64,000 nucleotides of DNA, from assembly GCF_013128195.2 (NCBI RefSeq), contig NZ_CP053452.2, positions 1,550,001 through 1,614,000 on the forward strand, read 5' to 3'. The number at the start of each line of letters is the position of its first letter. Position 1 is the first letter of the stretch. Of the stretch, positions 17,531-26,787 are shown one piece after another. The DNA is from Frigoriglobus tundricola. GTDB taxonomy: Bacteria; Planctomycetota; Planctomycetia; Gemmatales; Gemmataceae. Under the pieces are notes generated by a model. The model saw nothing but the letters and a program-made list of their open reading frames with translations. It made no database searches and was not told the origin of the DNA. Both the position numbers and the translations under genes were made by a program.

Positions 17531-18400
17531 TCACTTCTTCTGGAACTCGCGGCGCATCGTGCGGACGTTGTCCTGCACCGCGATCGACAGTTTCGAGCGC
17601 AAGAGGTTGGCCCCGTCGAACCAGCCGGTCGGTTCGGCGAAGACGACGTGCTGCTCGACGAACAGGGCGCCCTCCGGCGCCGCCAGCTTGGTGATCTTGA
17701 AGTACATGCCGGCCCCGCTCCACGGGTTCGGGTCGCCCACTTTCGTTTGACCGCCGGTCTTGGTGATCGACCGCCACTGGTTCGGGAACTCCTTGTCGTC
17801 CAAGAAGCGCGGGTCGATCTCCGCCGCCGCGACTACAGACTCGCTCGTGCGGCTCCACATCGCGTGGCCGGCCGCGTTGAGCCGCACCTTCTCGAGAAAA
17901 TCGAACTCCACGTGCCCGTAGCCCTCGCGCTTTTGGTTCCCCTTGGGGAGTTCGATTTTCCGCTTGGCGAGGTCCGGATTTGTCAAGGGGCCGCCCTTCC
18001 CGCCGCCCCGGTTCGTGCTGGTGACACGATCGAGGAACTTTTCGTCCTCCAGGCGCTTGAAGTCGCCGTACGCGACGAACCACACGTCCACGCCGCGGGC
18101 CGGCGCCTTCGGGTCGGACGGGGCGATGTCGCGGATCTTCAGCAACTGCGGGGCGACGTTGGAATTGCGGACGAACTCGTCGTAACTGTACTGGGCGCCG
18201 ATCAGTTCTTTGATGATGGCGGTCTGTTTGGTCCCGTCCAGGCCGTCGGGCATGCTCGGCGCCGGGAACTTGACCTTCACCCCGCCGCCCACGTCGAGGC
18301 CGGATTCGAGCAAGTTCTTGTACAGCGGGTTCTGGTCCTCGTGCTTGGCCGGCGGCTGCGCCGGGGCGGTCGCGAGCAAGGCGAGCGCGAGCGTGTACAT
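17531..18400 (-). CDS. Secreted protein of unknown function
   Basis: A 289-residue protein starting MYTLALALLATAPAQPP, which is a short signal peptide. AGGA eight bases upstream supports the start. Only the general features are visible: soluble, charged, with a Gly-rich stretch (NRGGGKGGPLTNP), a central FDFLEKVRLNAAGHAMW segment and a basic C-terminus (RREFQKK). There are no cysteines in obvious motifs and no membrane helix after the leader. It is probably extracytoplasmic. A dispersed repeat region lies just upstream (18437-18536). Confidence 0.6.
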   Translation of the reverse strand: MYTLALALLATAPAQPPAKHEDQNPLYKNLLESGLDVGGGVKVKFPAPSMPDGLDGTKQTAIIKELIGAQYSYDEFVRNSNVAPQLLKIRDIAPSDPKAPARGVDVWFVAYGDFKRLEDEKFLDRVTSTNRGGGKGGPLTNPDLAKRKIELPKGNQKREGYGHVEFDFLEKVRLNAAGHAMWSRTSESVVAAAEIDPRFLDDKEFPNQWRSITKTGGQTKVGDPNPWSGAGMYFKITKLAAPEGALFVEQHVVFAEPTGWFDGANLLRSKLSIAVQDNVRTMRREFQKK

Positions 18401-18436
18401 GAAAATTGTCCTGGTAGGTTAAGGACCAGCAGACAG

Positions 18437-18536
18437 AACCTAACCCCCCGCCCCCCTTCCCTAAGAGGGAAGGGGGAGAAACCCGGCATTCTGAAGCCCT
18501 TCTCCCCTTGGGGGAGGGGGGTTGGGGAGGGGTTCT
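18437..18536. repeat. Intergenic CT/GA-rich palindromic repeat
   Basis: Two hairpin-forming runs (C5-6TTCCCT facing AGGGAAG4-5, then CTTCTCCCC facing a G-run) lie between two minus-strand genes. The same motif family appears inside the PKS partner gene at 8171-8315. It could serve as a termination or RNA-stability signal for the gene ending at 18599. Confidence 0.5.
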
Positions 18537-18598
18537 GTCCGATCGTCCTAAGGAGTTCACGCCGGCCGGGCCGACGTGTCGCGCGCTCCGGACGCGGC

Positions 18599-19534
18599 CT
18601 ATTGAGGCAGCAACAGTTTGCGCAGGTCGTCTTCGAGGGTCCGGGCGGCATCGGGCGTGAATTTAGTCCCCCCCACCAGGGGCGAGAGGTCCGGCGGGAG
18701 CGCCACTTCTAACCGGTTCGGGGGGAGGTCGTCCACCCCGAAGGCCAGTTCGTTGGGGATGTTGAGCCGGTCGAACTCGGCCAGATCCGGAATCAGCTCC
18801 GCCTCATCGATCGTGTCCGGGCGGAGCAGCACCGCACGGGAGAGATCGGCACACCCGCCGCTCTCGGCGCCGAGCCGCCACGCCAGCACGTCGAGGCGAC
18901 CGGTCGGCTGGTCCACCAATAGTGCGTACCGGAACCGCACCATGCGGTTCTTCTTCCCACAACGGAAGGTAACGGGCGTATCAACCAGAGCAAAAGACGG
19001 ACCATGGATCACGACCCGGGCCTGCTGTTGGATGCGGTACCCGATGTCGAGGGTCGTCTTCTGGACGCCGAAGAAATCGGGTTTCAAACCGAACGACTCG
19101 GCTGTGCTGCTGGTGAGGATGGTGTCCCGGCCGTTCACGTTTGCGCCCAACCCCAGCCCGATGGCACGAATCCGATAGCGCGTGTGGTGGCCGTGCCGCT
19201 CCGGCACCACGTCGGCCGTGAACGCCGTGAACATCCACGCCACTTGACGGGCCAGGTCGTCGCGACTCATGAGCCGGTTACTCGGCAGCCGGACCACCTC
19301 GTTCGCCCGCACCCGCGGCAGGCTCTTGATGACGAGGTGCGACCAGCCCGCCGGCGGACCGCGTTCAATGACGGTGCCCGGGGCAATCTCCTCGGGCGGT
19401 TGGGCGGTCACATCGTAGTCATCGGTCCATGCCGGCTCCGCGGGCGGGCGGAGCCAGCGCACGGCCAGGGCCGAAACAGCCAACCCCGCCAGCACCGCGA
19501 TCAGGACCGCCAAAACGATACGAGCGCGTCGCAT
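18599..19534 (-). CDS. Membrane-anchored protein of unknown function
   Basis: A 311-residue protein. The start at 19534 is fixed by GGAGGA four bases upstream. One N-terminal helix (RIVLAVLIAVLAGLAVSALA) anchors it, with the remainder probably outside the membrane. That part holds conserved-looking charged stretches (RANEVVRLPSNRLMSRDDLARQ) and a Cys in FRCGKKNRMVRF. I do not recognise the family. It has no operon partner: the upstream region is a 547-base gap and the downstream gene is separated by the repeat at 18437. Confidence 0.6.
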   Translation of the reverse strand: MRRARIVLAVLIAVLAGLAVSALAVRWLRPPAEPAWTDDYDVTAQPPEEIAPGTVIERGPPAGWSHLVIKSLPRVRANEVVRLPSNRLMSRDDLARQVAWMFTAFTADVVPERHGHHTRYRIRAIGLGLGANVNGRDTILTSSTAESFGLKPDFFGVQKTTLDIGYRIQQQARVVIHGPSFALVDTPVTFRCGKKNRMVRFRYALLVDQPTGRLDVLAWRLGAESGGCADLSRAVLLRPDTIDEAELIPDLAEFDRLNIPNELAFGVDDLPPNRLEVALPPDLSPLVGGTKFTPDAARTLEDDLRKLLLPQ

Positions 19535-20081
19535 GTATCCTCCGTACTGGACGGAGGTTGAGAATACTCGACCGCCGACGGTAAGGGAAGCCAATCGCAG
19601 CAGGAGATGGATCCGAAAGCGGACACGTTGGGGGACCTTTCCGCGGCACCGTGTGGCTGCACCAGCGGACTCATTCGACCGAATTTCACCGCTCCCACAC
19701 GATTTCGTTCACGCCAACCGAACATCTCCCGAGTGCCTATTTTTTTCCTTGTTTTTGTAGGTATTTCATCGAGAATTATCACTCCTTCAATCCGAAATGA
19801 AACGCAGGGACGCAAACAAGGGAATCGATTTTGGGAAAAGTTCTTGCGTCGGCAAACGGGTTCTGAGTATATTCTCCCCAACTCGCAGAATTCATGCCTC
19901 AACAAGACGTGTTACACTTATCGAGTGAAACTTCAGGCTCAACCTGAAGTTTCCTTGACGAAAAGTGCGTCAGGGATTCAAAGTCCTGTAGACGATGAAT
20001 TGAGGCGACGAGAAACTATCGGTGGCCCTGATTCCCGTCAGCGCCGAACTGCGGTTCCCCCTCAAACCCGCGAGGCTTTCC
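19535..20081. other. AT-richer intergenic region with one hairpin
   Basis: This 547-base stretch is visibly richer in A/T than its surroundings. An 11-bp hairpin (19927-19937 with 19943-19953, loop CTCAA) lies about 130 bases before the Thr-rich gene. No coding frame on either strand resembles a protein I know. The local composition shift could mark an old insertion. Confidence 0.4.
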
Positions 20082-20339
20082 ATGAACTTCCGCGCCCGTC
20101 TGTCCCTGTTCGCGCTCGAAACGCGCGAGAACCCGAGCGTCCCGGGCATCGACCCGACCGGCGGCACCGCGCCCGCGCCGGTCACCACGACCACGACCAC
20201 GACCGCCACCACGACGACCGATCCGACGAGCATCGCCCTGGCCGCCGCGACCGCCGGCGCCACCGTGCCGACGACGAACGTGCTCACCGCGACCAACTCG
20301 ATCTACAACACCCCCGTCGTCGGCCCCACCGGCCCGTGA
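20082..20339 (+). CDS. Thr-rich small protein with planctomycete N-terminal motif
   Basis: An 85-residue protein whose N-terminus, MNFRARLSLFALETRENPS, fits the LxxLExRxxP pattern often found at the start of exported planctomycete proteins. A tract of about twelve threonines and alanines (TTTTTTTATTTTDP) follows, then a short hydrophobic part. Start ATG 20082 is chosen because the motif begins there. The strong hairpin at 20364 follows its stop. Function is unknown; it is either a secreted small protein or the N-terminal remnant of a larger one. Confidence 0.5.
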   Translation: MNFRARLSLFALETRENPSVPGIDPTGGTAPAPVTTTTTTTATTTTDPTSIALAAATAGATVPTTNVLTATNSIYNTPVVGPTGP

Positions 20340-20363
20340 GTTGTGACGGACGGCGTTTGAAAA

Positions 20364-20409
20364 AACGCAAGCGACCCCGGCCAGAAAACTGGCCGGGGTC
20401 GCTTGCGTT
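20364..20409. terminator. Bidirectional terminator hairpin
   Basis: A perfect 21-bp stem (20364-20384 with 20389-20409) and an AAAA loop lie between the convergent Thr-rich gene and the kinase gene. An A-run precedes the stem (20360-20365), which serves as the U-tract for the minus-strand transcript. Confidence 0.8.
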
Positions 20410-20428
20410 CGGGAGAAGTGTTAACGCG

Positions 20429-23349
20429 TTAGCGGTACAGGCTCTTGGCGGCCTGCATGATATTCTGGTATTCCTGCACGGCGCGGAGCGGGTTCATGTC
20501 GGCGTCGTGCGCCATCGTGGCCAGGTCGCCGTACCCGTCGCGAATCGCTTGCCGGAGCAAGTCGAGCGCCTTCGTCTGATCGGCGGCGTGTGTCACCGAG
20601 GTGATCGAGTAGACGCTGGCGGCCACGTACGTGGTCTCCGCGTCTTCGGAGAGCTGCCGCGCCCGTTCGATCTCCTCGTGCGCGTCGCCGCGCCGACCGA
20701 GTCGGGCCAGAATGACGGCCCGGCCGGAACGGGCCGGAGCGAATTCGGGGTAGAGGTCGGCCACTTTCGTGGCCACAACGAGCGCCCCTTCTGTGTCCTT
20801 CAACTTATCGGCCAGCACGTGCGCCTGGTTCTGGAGCGCGACGAGCGACCGCGGGTTGAGTTCGGCGGCTTTCCGGAAGTCGGCGAGCGCGCCGTTCGGA
20901 TCGGTGTCGAGGCGGCCCCAGCCGCGGACCAGGTAGTCCGCTTCCGTCTTGAGGACGGCGTCCTTGGTGGCCGCGCGATCGGCGCCCGCGCCCGCCCGGT
21001 CGCCCCGCGCGTCACGCACGTGCGCCCGGAGGAGGCGGACGGCCAGAACCGGCGCGCCCCGCTCGAGAGCGGCCGCCAGATCGGACTCGGCCCCGGCCAG
21101 TGCCGCGGCCCGGTCCTTCTCGCCGTCCTTCCGCCACGATTTCAGCACGGCGAGCCGGTAACGGGCCAGCGCCCGGAAGCGGTACGCGTCGGCGTGGTTC
21201 GGATCGAGCGCGATCGCCTTCGTGAACTCCGCCTCGGCCCGCTCCGGCTTCTTGGCCGTGGCGTACATGAGGCCGCGCTGGTACGCCGGCCGCGGATCGG
21301 ATTTCATGAGGACGCGGGCCGTGTCGAAGCTGCTCCAGGGCCTGCTGGTACTGCCCCACTTGCTGCCGGCAGTACGCCAGACAGAACTGCGCCGCCGCGT
21401 GGTCGGGTTCCGCTTCGATGACGCGGTCGAGGAGCGGGATCGCGCCGACGTACCGCCCCTGCCCGAGCGCCGCGGCCGCGTCGAGGAACAGGGCGCGCGG
21501 GGCCGGCGCGGGGTCCTCGGGGCCGCCCACGGGCGCGACAAACGTTTCGCCGGCCGCCGGCGCCAGAACCGCGGCCTGCCGGTCCGCCGCCGCCGGCACC
21601 GTGTCGCCGAAGCAGGCCCGCGCCGCCGCGTTGAGTTTCCACGCCTCCGCGATCAGCTCCCGCCGGTCCGATTCCGGCCGGGTCACGGCCTGCCGCCACT
21701 TCGTCTCGGCGAGCAGGACCATCAGTTCCCCGAGGTCGCCGGCCAGGCCGACGCGCTCCTCGGCGGTCAGCCGGCGCACGTCCGGGCGCGCCCGCCAGTC
21801 CGCGTCGGCCGGCAGCCCGTACCCGGCGAGCAGTTGAGCGGCGCGCTCCGCCCCCCCGCGCGCTGGGCGCGGGCGTCGTCGAGGAGCACGAGATCGAGCC
21901 GCGTCGAATGGAGGGCCTCGCGCGCGGCCCGGGCGCGGCCGACGGCCTCGGTCCGCGCGAGCGCCTCCGTCCGACTGTAGACGGCCCCGCCGAGCCCGAC
22001 CGCCAGGCCGACGACGCACGCGGCGGCCAGCCGGGCGCGACGCCCGGGTTGCGCCGCCGCCACTTGCCGAACCGCTCCCGGACCGACCGCTCGCGGGCGT
22101 ACCACAGCGGCAGGTCGGCCAGGTGGCGCTCGACGTCGGTGCGCACCTCGTCCGCCGATTGGTAGCGGTCGACCGGTTCGGGCGCCAGCAGCTTGCGCAC
22201 GATCGCCTCGACCGCCGGCGTGACACCGGGGTTCAGCGGGCGGAGCGCGGGCGGCCCCTGGCGCCGCGCGGCCGTCTGCCGGTCGAGGTCGCGCAACTGC
22301 TCGCGCGTCGCCGGGAACGGCACGGTCCCGGTCAACAGCTCGAACGCGAGGACGCCGAGCGAGTACAGGTCGGTGCGCCGGTCGATCGCGCCCTTGCCGC
22401 GGGCGCGCATGTCGAGCAACTGCTCGACCGCCATGTAGGGCATCGTGCCGCCGACCATTTCCCGGTCGGGCCGCGCGGCGTCGAACGACAGGTTGAAGTC
22501 GAGCAGCATCGGCTCGCCGGTGTCGGCAAGGAGCACGTTGGCCGGTTTGATGTCGAGGTGGAGGATGCCGCGGTCGTGGGCGTGGCCCAGCCCGGCGGCG
22601 AGTTGCGCGAGCACTTGCAACACGGCACGCGGGTCACCGACAATGGGCGGCTCCGCCGCCGCCGCCCACGTCCAGACCGGCGCGCGGGCCGGTCCCGGGG
22701 GGGCCTTCGGGTCCGTCGCAGACTTCGAAGCGGATTTGCTGTCCACGGCCGTCGCGCGTGCGGCGCGGGCCGACGTGCTCTTCCGGCCGCTCAACCGCGA
22801 CGGGTGTTCGACCCGGTACGCGCGGATCAGATCGGCGAGGGTGACCCGGCCCAGGTACGGCATGCAGATGAGCTGCGCGGGGGCGGCGTCGTGGACGGAG
22901 TACACCGGGACGACGTTGGTGTGCTGGAGCCGGGCCAGGCGCTCGGCCTCGCGGGTCGGGCGGAGCGTCACCTTGAGGGCGACCGGGCGGTCGGCCAGCG
23001 CCTCCTGGTGCGCGAGGAACACCCGCGCGAACGCTCCTCGGCCGAGTTCGCCCACGAGCCGGAAGCCCTGGATTGTTTCTCCGACGCGCGGCGCGCGGGT
23101 CGCCGCGGGGAAATCGTCGCCGTCGTCGGCGCTCCAGGCCGACGCCGACAGTTTCAGATCGTCCTTCGGGGGCGGGGTCGTGGTGAGCGGATCGGGCGCA
23201 CCGGTTCCCGTGGCGCTCGACGCGGCGCGGGCCGGCAGCCGGAACGTGGGCAGGTCTTCGCCCGGCGGCACGTTCGGGGGCCACCCCGTTGCCGGCAGCG
23301 GGGTCCGCGTGAGCGTGTCGAAGCCCGGAGTGGAAGATTTTCTTGACAC
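20429..23349 (-). pseudogene. Ser/Thr protein kinase with TPR repeats, broken by three frameshifts
   Basis: Read across three shifts, this is one protein of about 970 residues. Frame A (23349 to about 22040) is the kinase: GELGRGAFARVF glycine loop, VALKV lysine, HLDIKPANVLL catalytic loop, DFNLSFD in place of DFG, GTMPYMAVEQ. Frame B (to about 21855) gives a transmembrane helix (LAAACVVGLAVGLGGAVY) and a coiled segment. Frame C (to about 21333) and a fourth segment in frame B (to 20429) give TPR-like repeats. A base seems missing near 22040 and in the C7 run at 21849-21855, and one base is extra near 21332. Coding quality is good on both sides of every shift, so sequencing error or very recent decay are both possible. 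The GTG start at 23349 is the least certain boundary. Confidence 0.75.
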
Positions 23350-23679
23350 GATTCCCACGGTCAGCGCGATGTCGGCATCATCCCGAGCAGCGCGAATGAG
23401 GACTATCACCCGTCCAGTGGGCGATAGCAACTGTAACGCGAGGGCAAAGAGGGTACTCGTGAACCCTCTAGGACAAGATCGTGAGTGTTTGCGAGAACCC
23501 GCGCGCAAAATCTGCGCGACATCTTCGACGGATGTACAAACCGACCGCGATCTTCAGCCACGGCTGAATTCGGGTCCGAATTGAGGCGGTACCTTTGAGG
23601 CTCACAGGAAGGTCCGCCGCGCCGCGTGAGCCGCTCACGGTACAATGCAGGTCGAGCCACGGACCGCAAGGGGATCCGG
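23350..23679. other. Intergenic upstream of kinase gene
   Basis: Between the divergent kinase gene and the small remnant at 23680. It contains a short palindrome at about 23564-23579 (TTCAGCC-AC-GGCTGAA) and a TACAAT hexamer at 23641-23646 suited as a -10 box for the plus-strand remnant. Nothing else is recognised. Confidence 0.35.
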
Positions 23680-23909
23680 ATGCCGTTACACGATTGGACC
23701 GACCGCTCGGGCTGAGAAGGGGCGCATGGCCTCTGGATGACGGAGATCGCACGCGGGCTTCGCGGCGGCCTTCCGCCGGGCGGCCGCGCGGTGATCGGGT
23801 CGAGCCCGCTGGTCGCGGGCCGCATCGCACCCGTCAAACCGGCGGCGCACTGCTGGTCGATCTGGAAGCCAGGTACGCCCGCGCCGCGGCCGACAGTTAC
23901 CTGGCGTGA
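23680..23909 (+). pseudogene. Remnant of a planctomycete MPLHDWT-type family
   Basis: The frame starts MPLHDWTDRSG, then meets TGA at 23713 where the family normally has Trp. It continues in the same frame as EGAHGLWMTEIARGLRGG, PPGGRAVIGSSPLVAG. Near 23835-23850 the frame changes and closes as LLVDLEARYARAAADSYLA at 23909. The start, central and end pieces resemble an abundant planctomycete family of unknown function, with most of the middle missing. A nonsense mutation plus an internal deletion is inferred. It has a plausible -10 box (23641) and a GGGGAT run before the ATG. Confidence 0.5.
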
Positions 23910-23999
23910 GAGCGCGACCTCTGTGGAGTCTCAAGTCGAAAAGTCGAGAACCGAACGCGATCGGCTCTCAGGCTTTATGACTTGTGACTCCACAACGGA

Positions 24000-25109
24000 T
24001 CACTCCGGGGTGGGAAGCGCGAGCATCCAGACGGCGAACGACGCGAGCCAGTGCTCGCCGGCGTAGTCGCCGCTGGCGACGTGCTTCAAGCCGGCCTCGG
24101 CGTGCTTCGCGGCCGACGCGACCAGCACCGCCCGCGCGGGGTCGTCCTTCGGTAGAGACGTGAGGATTCCGCGAAGGCACCACGCGCGACTCAGGTTCAG
24201 GCCGTCGAGGTGGACCAGTTGCGGGTCGGTGCGATCGGTGACGGTCGCGGGGGCGAACAGGGTCGCCGGTTCGCCCTTCACCGCGCCGGGCAGGTACTTG
24301 TGGAACCAGTCGCGGAACTCGGCCGGCGGCAGCACGCGGCGCATCAGATCGGCTTCACAGAGGCTCGGTGAGAGGAAATCGGCCCCGTCCGGCTCCCAGC
24401 GCGCGGGCGCGTCCGCGTCCTTCGCATAGTACGCTCGCGCGCGATCCTCAATGGCCGCGCGCAGCTTCTTGTTGCCGGTGGTCACAGCGTAGTCGTGGGC
24501 GAACGTCAGCCCGAACGCGGTGTTCGAGTGGACGCCGGCGCGGATCGGGTACGTCTGCTTCGGGAAGAACTCGACGTACCGGTTCGCGATCAGGCCCGCG
24601 AGCGGCTTCAGGTTGGCCGCCCACTTTTTCGCGTCCGGGTCGTCCCAGGTGTGCAACTCTTCGGCGAGCTTCAGCAGCCACGCCCACCCGTAGGGCCGCT
24701 CGAACGACTTCGCCTCGCCCCGGTTGAAGTAGTCGGTTTCCGCCTTCAGGTTCTCGGCGGTAAGGTGCTCGGCGAGGACGGCGCGGACCCCTTTTGCGTC
24801 CGGCAGATCGGGGTGCGCGCGCAGGACGCGGACGAGCATCCAGTGCCCGTGAACGGCCGAGTGCCAGTCGTAGCAGCCGTAGAACGCCGGGTGCAGCCCC
24901 TTGGGGGTCTTCATATCGGCGGCATCGAGTTGCACGTGCCCCGTCTTGTTCGGGAACTCCTTCCGCGCGCCTTTGAGTGCGAGTTTGGCGAACGCCGAGG
25001 CCCGCTCGCGTGTGAGCGTCTCACCCCTCGGCGCCGGTGCGGGCGGTTCGGCGGCTGGCACGGCGGCAAGACCCATAAAAGGAAGGAGCATGACGCAGAG
25101 ACGGTGCAT
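24000..25109 (-). CDS. DUF2891 family protein, secreted
   Basis: A 369-residue protein with an N-terminal signal peptide (MHRLCVMLLPFMGLAAVPAAE). The rest matches the DUF2891 pattern: FYGCYDWHSAVHGHWMLVR near residue 80, ERPYGWAWLLKLAEEL, HSNTAFGLTFAHDYA, and DGLNLSRAWCLRGI toward the end. The fold is an alpha/alpha toroid like those of glycan-active enzymes; the substrate is unknown. With the leader it should act in the periplasm. Alternative start Met7 would shorten the leader slightly. It is a single gene flanked by a remnant and by a cluster of palindromic repeats. Confidence 0.82.
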   Translation of the reverse strand: MHRLCVMLLPFMGLAAVPAAEPPAPAPRGETLTRERASAFAKLALKGARKEFPNKTGHVQLDAADMKTPKGLHPAFYGCYDWHSAVHGHWMLVRVLRAHPDLPDAKGVRAVLAEHLTAENLKAETDYFNRGEAKSFERPYGWAWLLKLAEELHTWDDPDAKKWAANLKPLAGLIANRYVEFFPKQTYPIRAGVHSNTAFGLTFAHDYAVTTGNKKLRAAIEDRARAYYAKDADAPARWEPDGADFLSPSLCEADLMRRVLPPAEFRDWFHKYLPGAVKGEPATLFAPATVTDRTDPQLVHLDGLNLSRAWCLRGILTSLPKDDPARAVLVASAAKHAEAGLKHVASGDYAGEHWLASFAVWMLALPTPE

Positions 25110-25117
25110 GGAACTTT

Positions 25118-25340
25118 CTTTCTGTTGCGAGCGGCGCGGCGTGAGCCCGCCGGTGCTAGGAGAACCCGATGACCGACACCGGTCTCTTTCTGTCGCGAGC
25201 GGCGCGGCGTGAGTCCGCCGGTGCTACGGAAGCCATTCGCCGATTCGAGCCCCGGTCGTCCCGCCCGCGACGTTCTTGGCCACGCACCGGCGGGCCGCTC
25301 GCCGGACACGCACCGGCGGGCTCACGCCGCGCAGCTCGCC
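25118..25340. repeat. Cluster of dispersed GC palindromes
   Basis: A roughly 41-nt unit occurs directly at 25118-25158 and 25186-25226 with only a few differences. Its second half recurs inverted at about 25311-25332, with another partial inverted copy at 25284-25303. Core: GCGGCGTGAGYCCGCCGGTG. No coding content. The cluster separates the DUF2891 gene from the beta-lactamase-like gene. Confidence 0.65.
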
Positions 25341-25348
25341 GAAACGTT

Positions 25349-26533
25349 TCACTTCCCGTACATCTTCGCGGCCGCCTGCTCGAACACGTCGCGTGCCCGC
25401 CCGCCTTCACCCGGGAACCCCGCGTGCTGCACCATGTACACTGTGACGAGTTTGTTGTCCGGGTTGATCCAGAGGTGGGTCGCGTAGGCCCCGCCGTGGC
25501 CGCACGGCCCGGCGACGGCCGGACCACCGACCTTGGCCCGGCGGCTCGTGGAGAAGCCCAGACCGTACCCGCCCTCGCCCTTGCCCAGAACGCCGTAGGT
25601 CTGCGTGCCGGTCAGCTCACGAACAGCGGCCTCCGAGAGCAGGCGCTTGTCGCCGTGGGTGCCGCCGCGGAGGATCATCTGGCCGAACGCGGCCGTGTCC
25701 TTCGCCGTCGAGAACAGCCCGCCGGCCGGAACCGGTTGCCGGTGCGGGTCGGTCAGCGGTTGCGCCAACTGGGTGACCGGGATGACCTCCAGATTCGTGC
25801 CGTCCTTGGTCGGCTTGTAACTCTTCGCCAGCCGCTTCATCTGCTCGGCCGTGGGGCGCCAGACGGTGTCCGTCATCCCGAGCGGAACGAACAGCCGCTT
25901 CGCCATGAAGTCCTCGTAGTTCGTCCCGCCGACGACCTCGATGATGCGCCCGGCGGTGTTGATGCCCGCGTTCGAGTACACGTGCTTCGTGCCCGGTTCG
26001 TACTGGAGCGGCGTCAGGGCGTAGCCGCGGACGGCGTCGCGGAGCAGGAACCGGTCGAGCGTCGGCTCTTCGAGCGCGGAGCGGAACGGCATCCCGCTCG
26101 TGTGCCGGAGGCAGTCGCGGACGGTGGGGGCGCGGGCCGGTTTCTTGAGTAGCGTGGTGTCCTTGTCCTGGTACGCCAGCACCGTCGCCGCTTTGAACTC
26201 GGGCAGGTACTTCTCGATCGGGTCGTCCAGCGCCACCTTCTTCTCGTCCACGAGCATCATCAGCGCCGCCGCGGTCATCGGCTTGGTCATCGACGCGATC
26301 CAGAACAGGTCGTCGGTCGTCATCGCGACCCGGGCCTCACGATCCGCGAAGCCCACCGCTTCCGTGGCGAGCACCTTATCGGCACTGGCAACCAGTACCA
26401 CGGCACCGGCGAGTTGATTCTTCTCCACGAACGGTAGGAGCCCGTCGGACACGTTCGGCTCGGCCGCCGGTGCGACGGGGGGACCGACGAGTGCGAGAAG
26501 CGTGGAGCCGAGCAGCGTGAGACGGAGGCGCAT
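25349..26533 (-). CDS. Serine beta-lactamase-like hydrolase (class C fold)
   Basis: A 394-residue exported hydrolase. The start at 26533 has AAGGA seven bases upstream; an ATG six bases earlier is possible. A signal peptide spans about 1-24 (ending PAAEP). Catalytic motifs are SMTK (Ser81, Lys84), YSNAG as the YxN motif, and HGGAYATHLW near the C-terminus as the KTG-equivalent. Such proteins include esterases, peptidases and carboxypeptidases, and true beta-lactamase activity cannot be assumed. It stands alone, diverging from the propeller gene at 26788. Confidence 0.88.
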   Translation of the reverse strand: MRLRLTLLGSTLLALVGPPVAPAAEPNVSDGLLPFVEKNQLAGAVVLVASADKVLATEAVGFADREARVAMTTDDLFWIASMTKPMTAAALMMLVDEKKVALDDPIEKYLPEFKAATVLAYQDKDTTLLKKPARAPTVRDCLRHTSGMPFRSALEEPTLDRFLLRDAVRGYALTPLQYEPGTKHVYSNAGINTAGRIIEVVGGTNYEDFMAKRLFVPLGMTDTVWRPTAEQMKRLAKSYKPTKDGTNLEVIPVTQLAQPLTDPHRQPVPAGGLFSTAKDTAAFGQMILRGGTHGDKRLLSEAAVRELTGTQTYGVLGKGEGGYGLGFSTSRRAKVGGPAVAGPCGHGGAYATHLWINPDNKLVTVYMVQHAGFPGEGGRARDVFEQAAAKMYGK

Positions 26534-26773
26534 TGGCATGTCCTTGGTGGAGGTGGCGACGCGGAACATCGTACCAACGGCTCGGGCCGCGGGAAACGGG
26601 GTCGGCCGCCGTGTTGCGTGCGGCTGTGGCTCGACGGGCTAAACGCCGGATCAGAGAGCGAACCCGCACCCACGTCCGGGGGACCCGACGCGTGTCCGGT
26701 TCCTTTCACCCTTCTTTCATGTCTCCGACGTTACTATCTGCGGGTTTAATGTTCGGAGCTAGTGACCTCGCTC

Positions 26774-26782
26774 AAAGGAGGG
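26774..26782 (+). promoter_or_regulatory. Strong ribosome binding site deciding a GTG start
   Basis: AAAGGAGGG lies five bases before GTG 26788. It selects that codon over upstream in-frame starts (26533, 26719), which would place non-conserved residues ahead of the signal peptide. Confidence 0.75.
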
Positions 26783-26787
26783 TTCCG

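Noticed and set aside
19607-21421. Long plus-strand frame (about 604 codons)
   Set aside because: Runs through the intergenic region and antisense to the TPR part of the kinase gene; low-complexity Arg/Gly composition.
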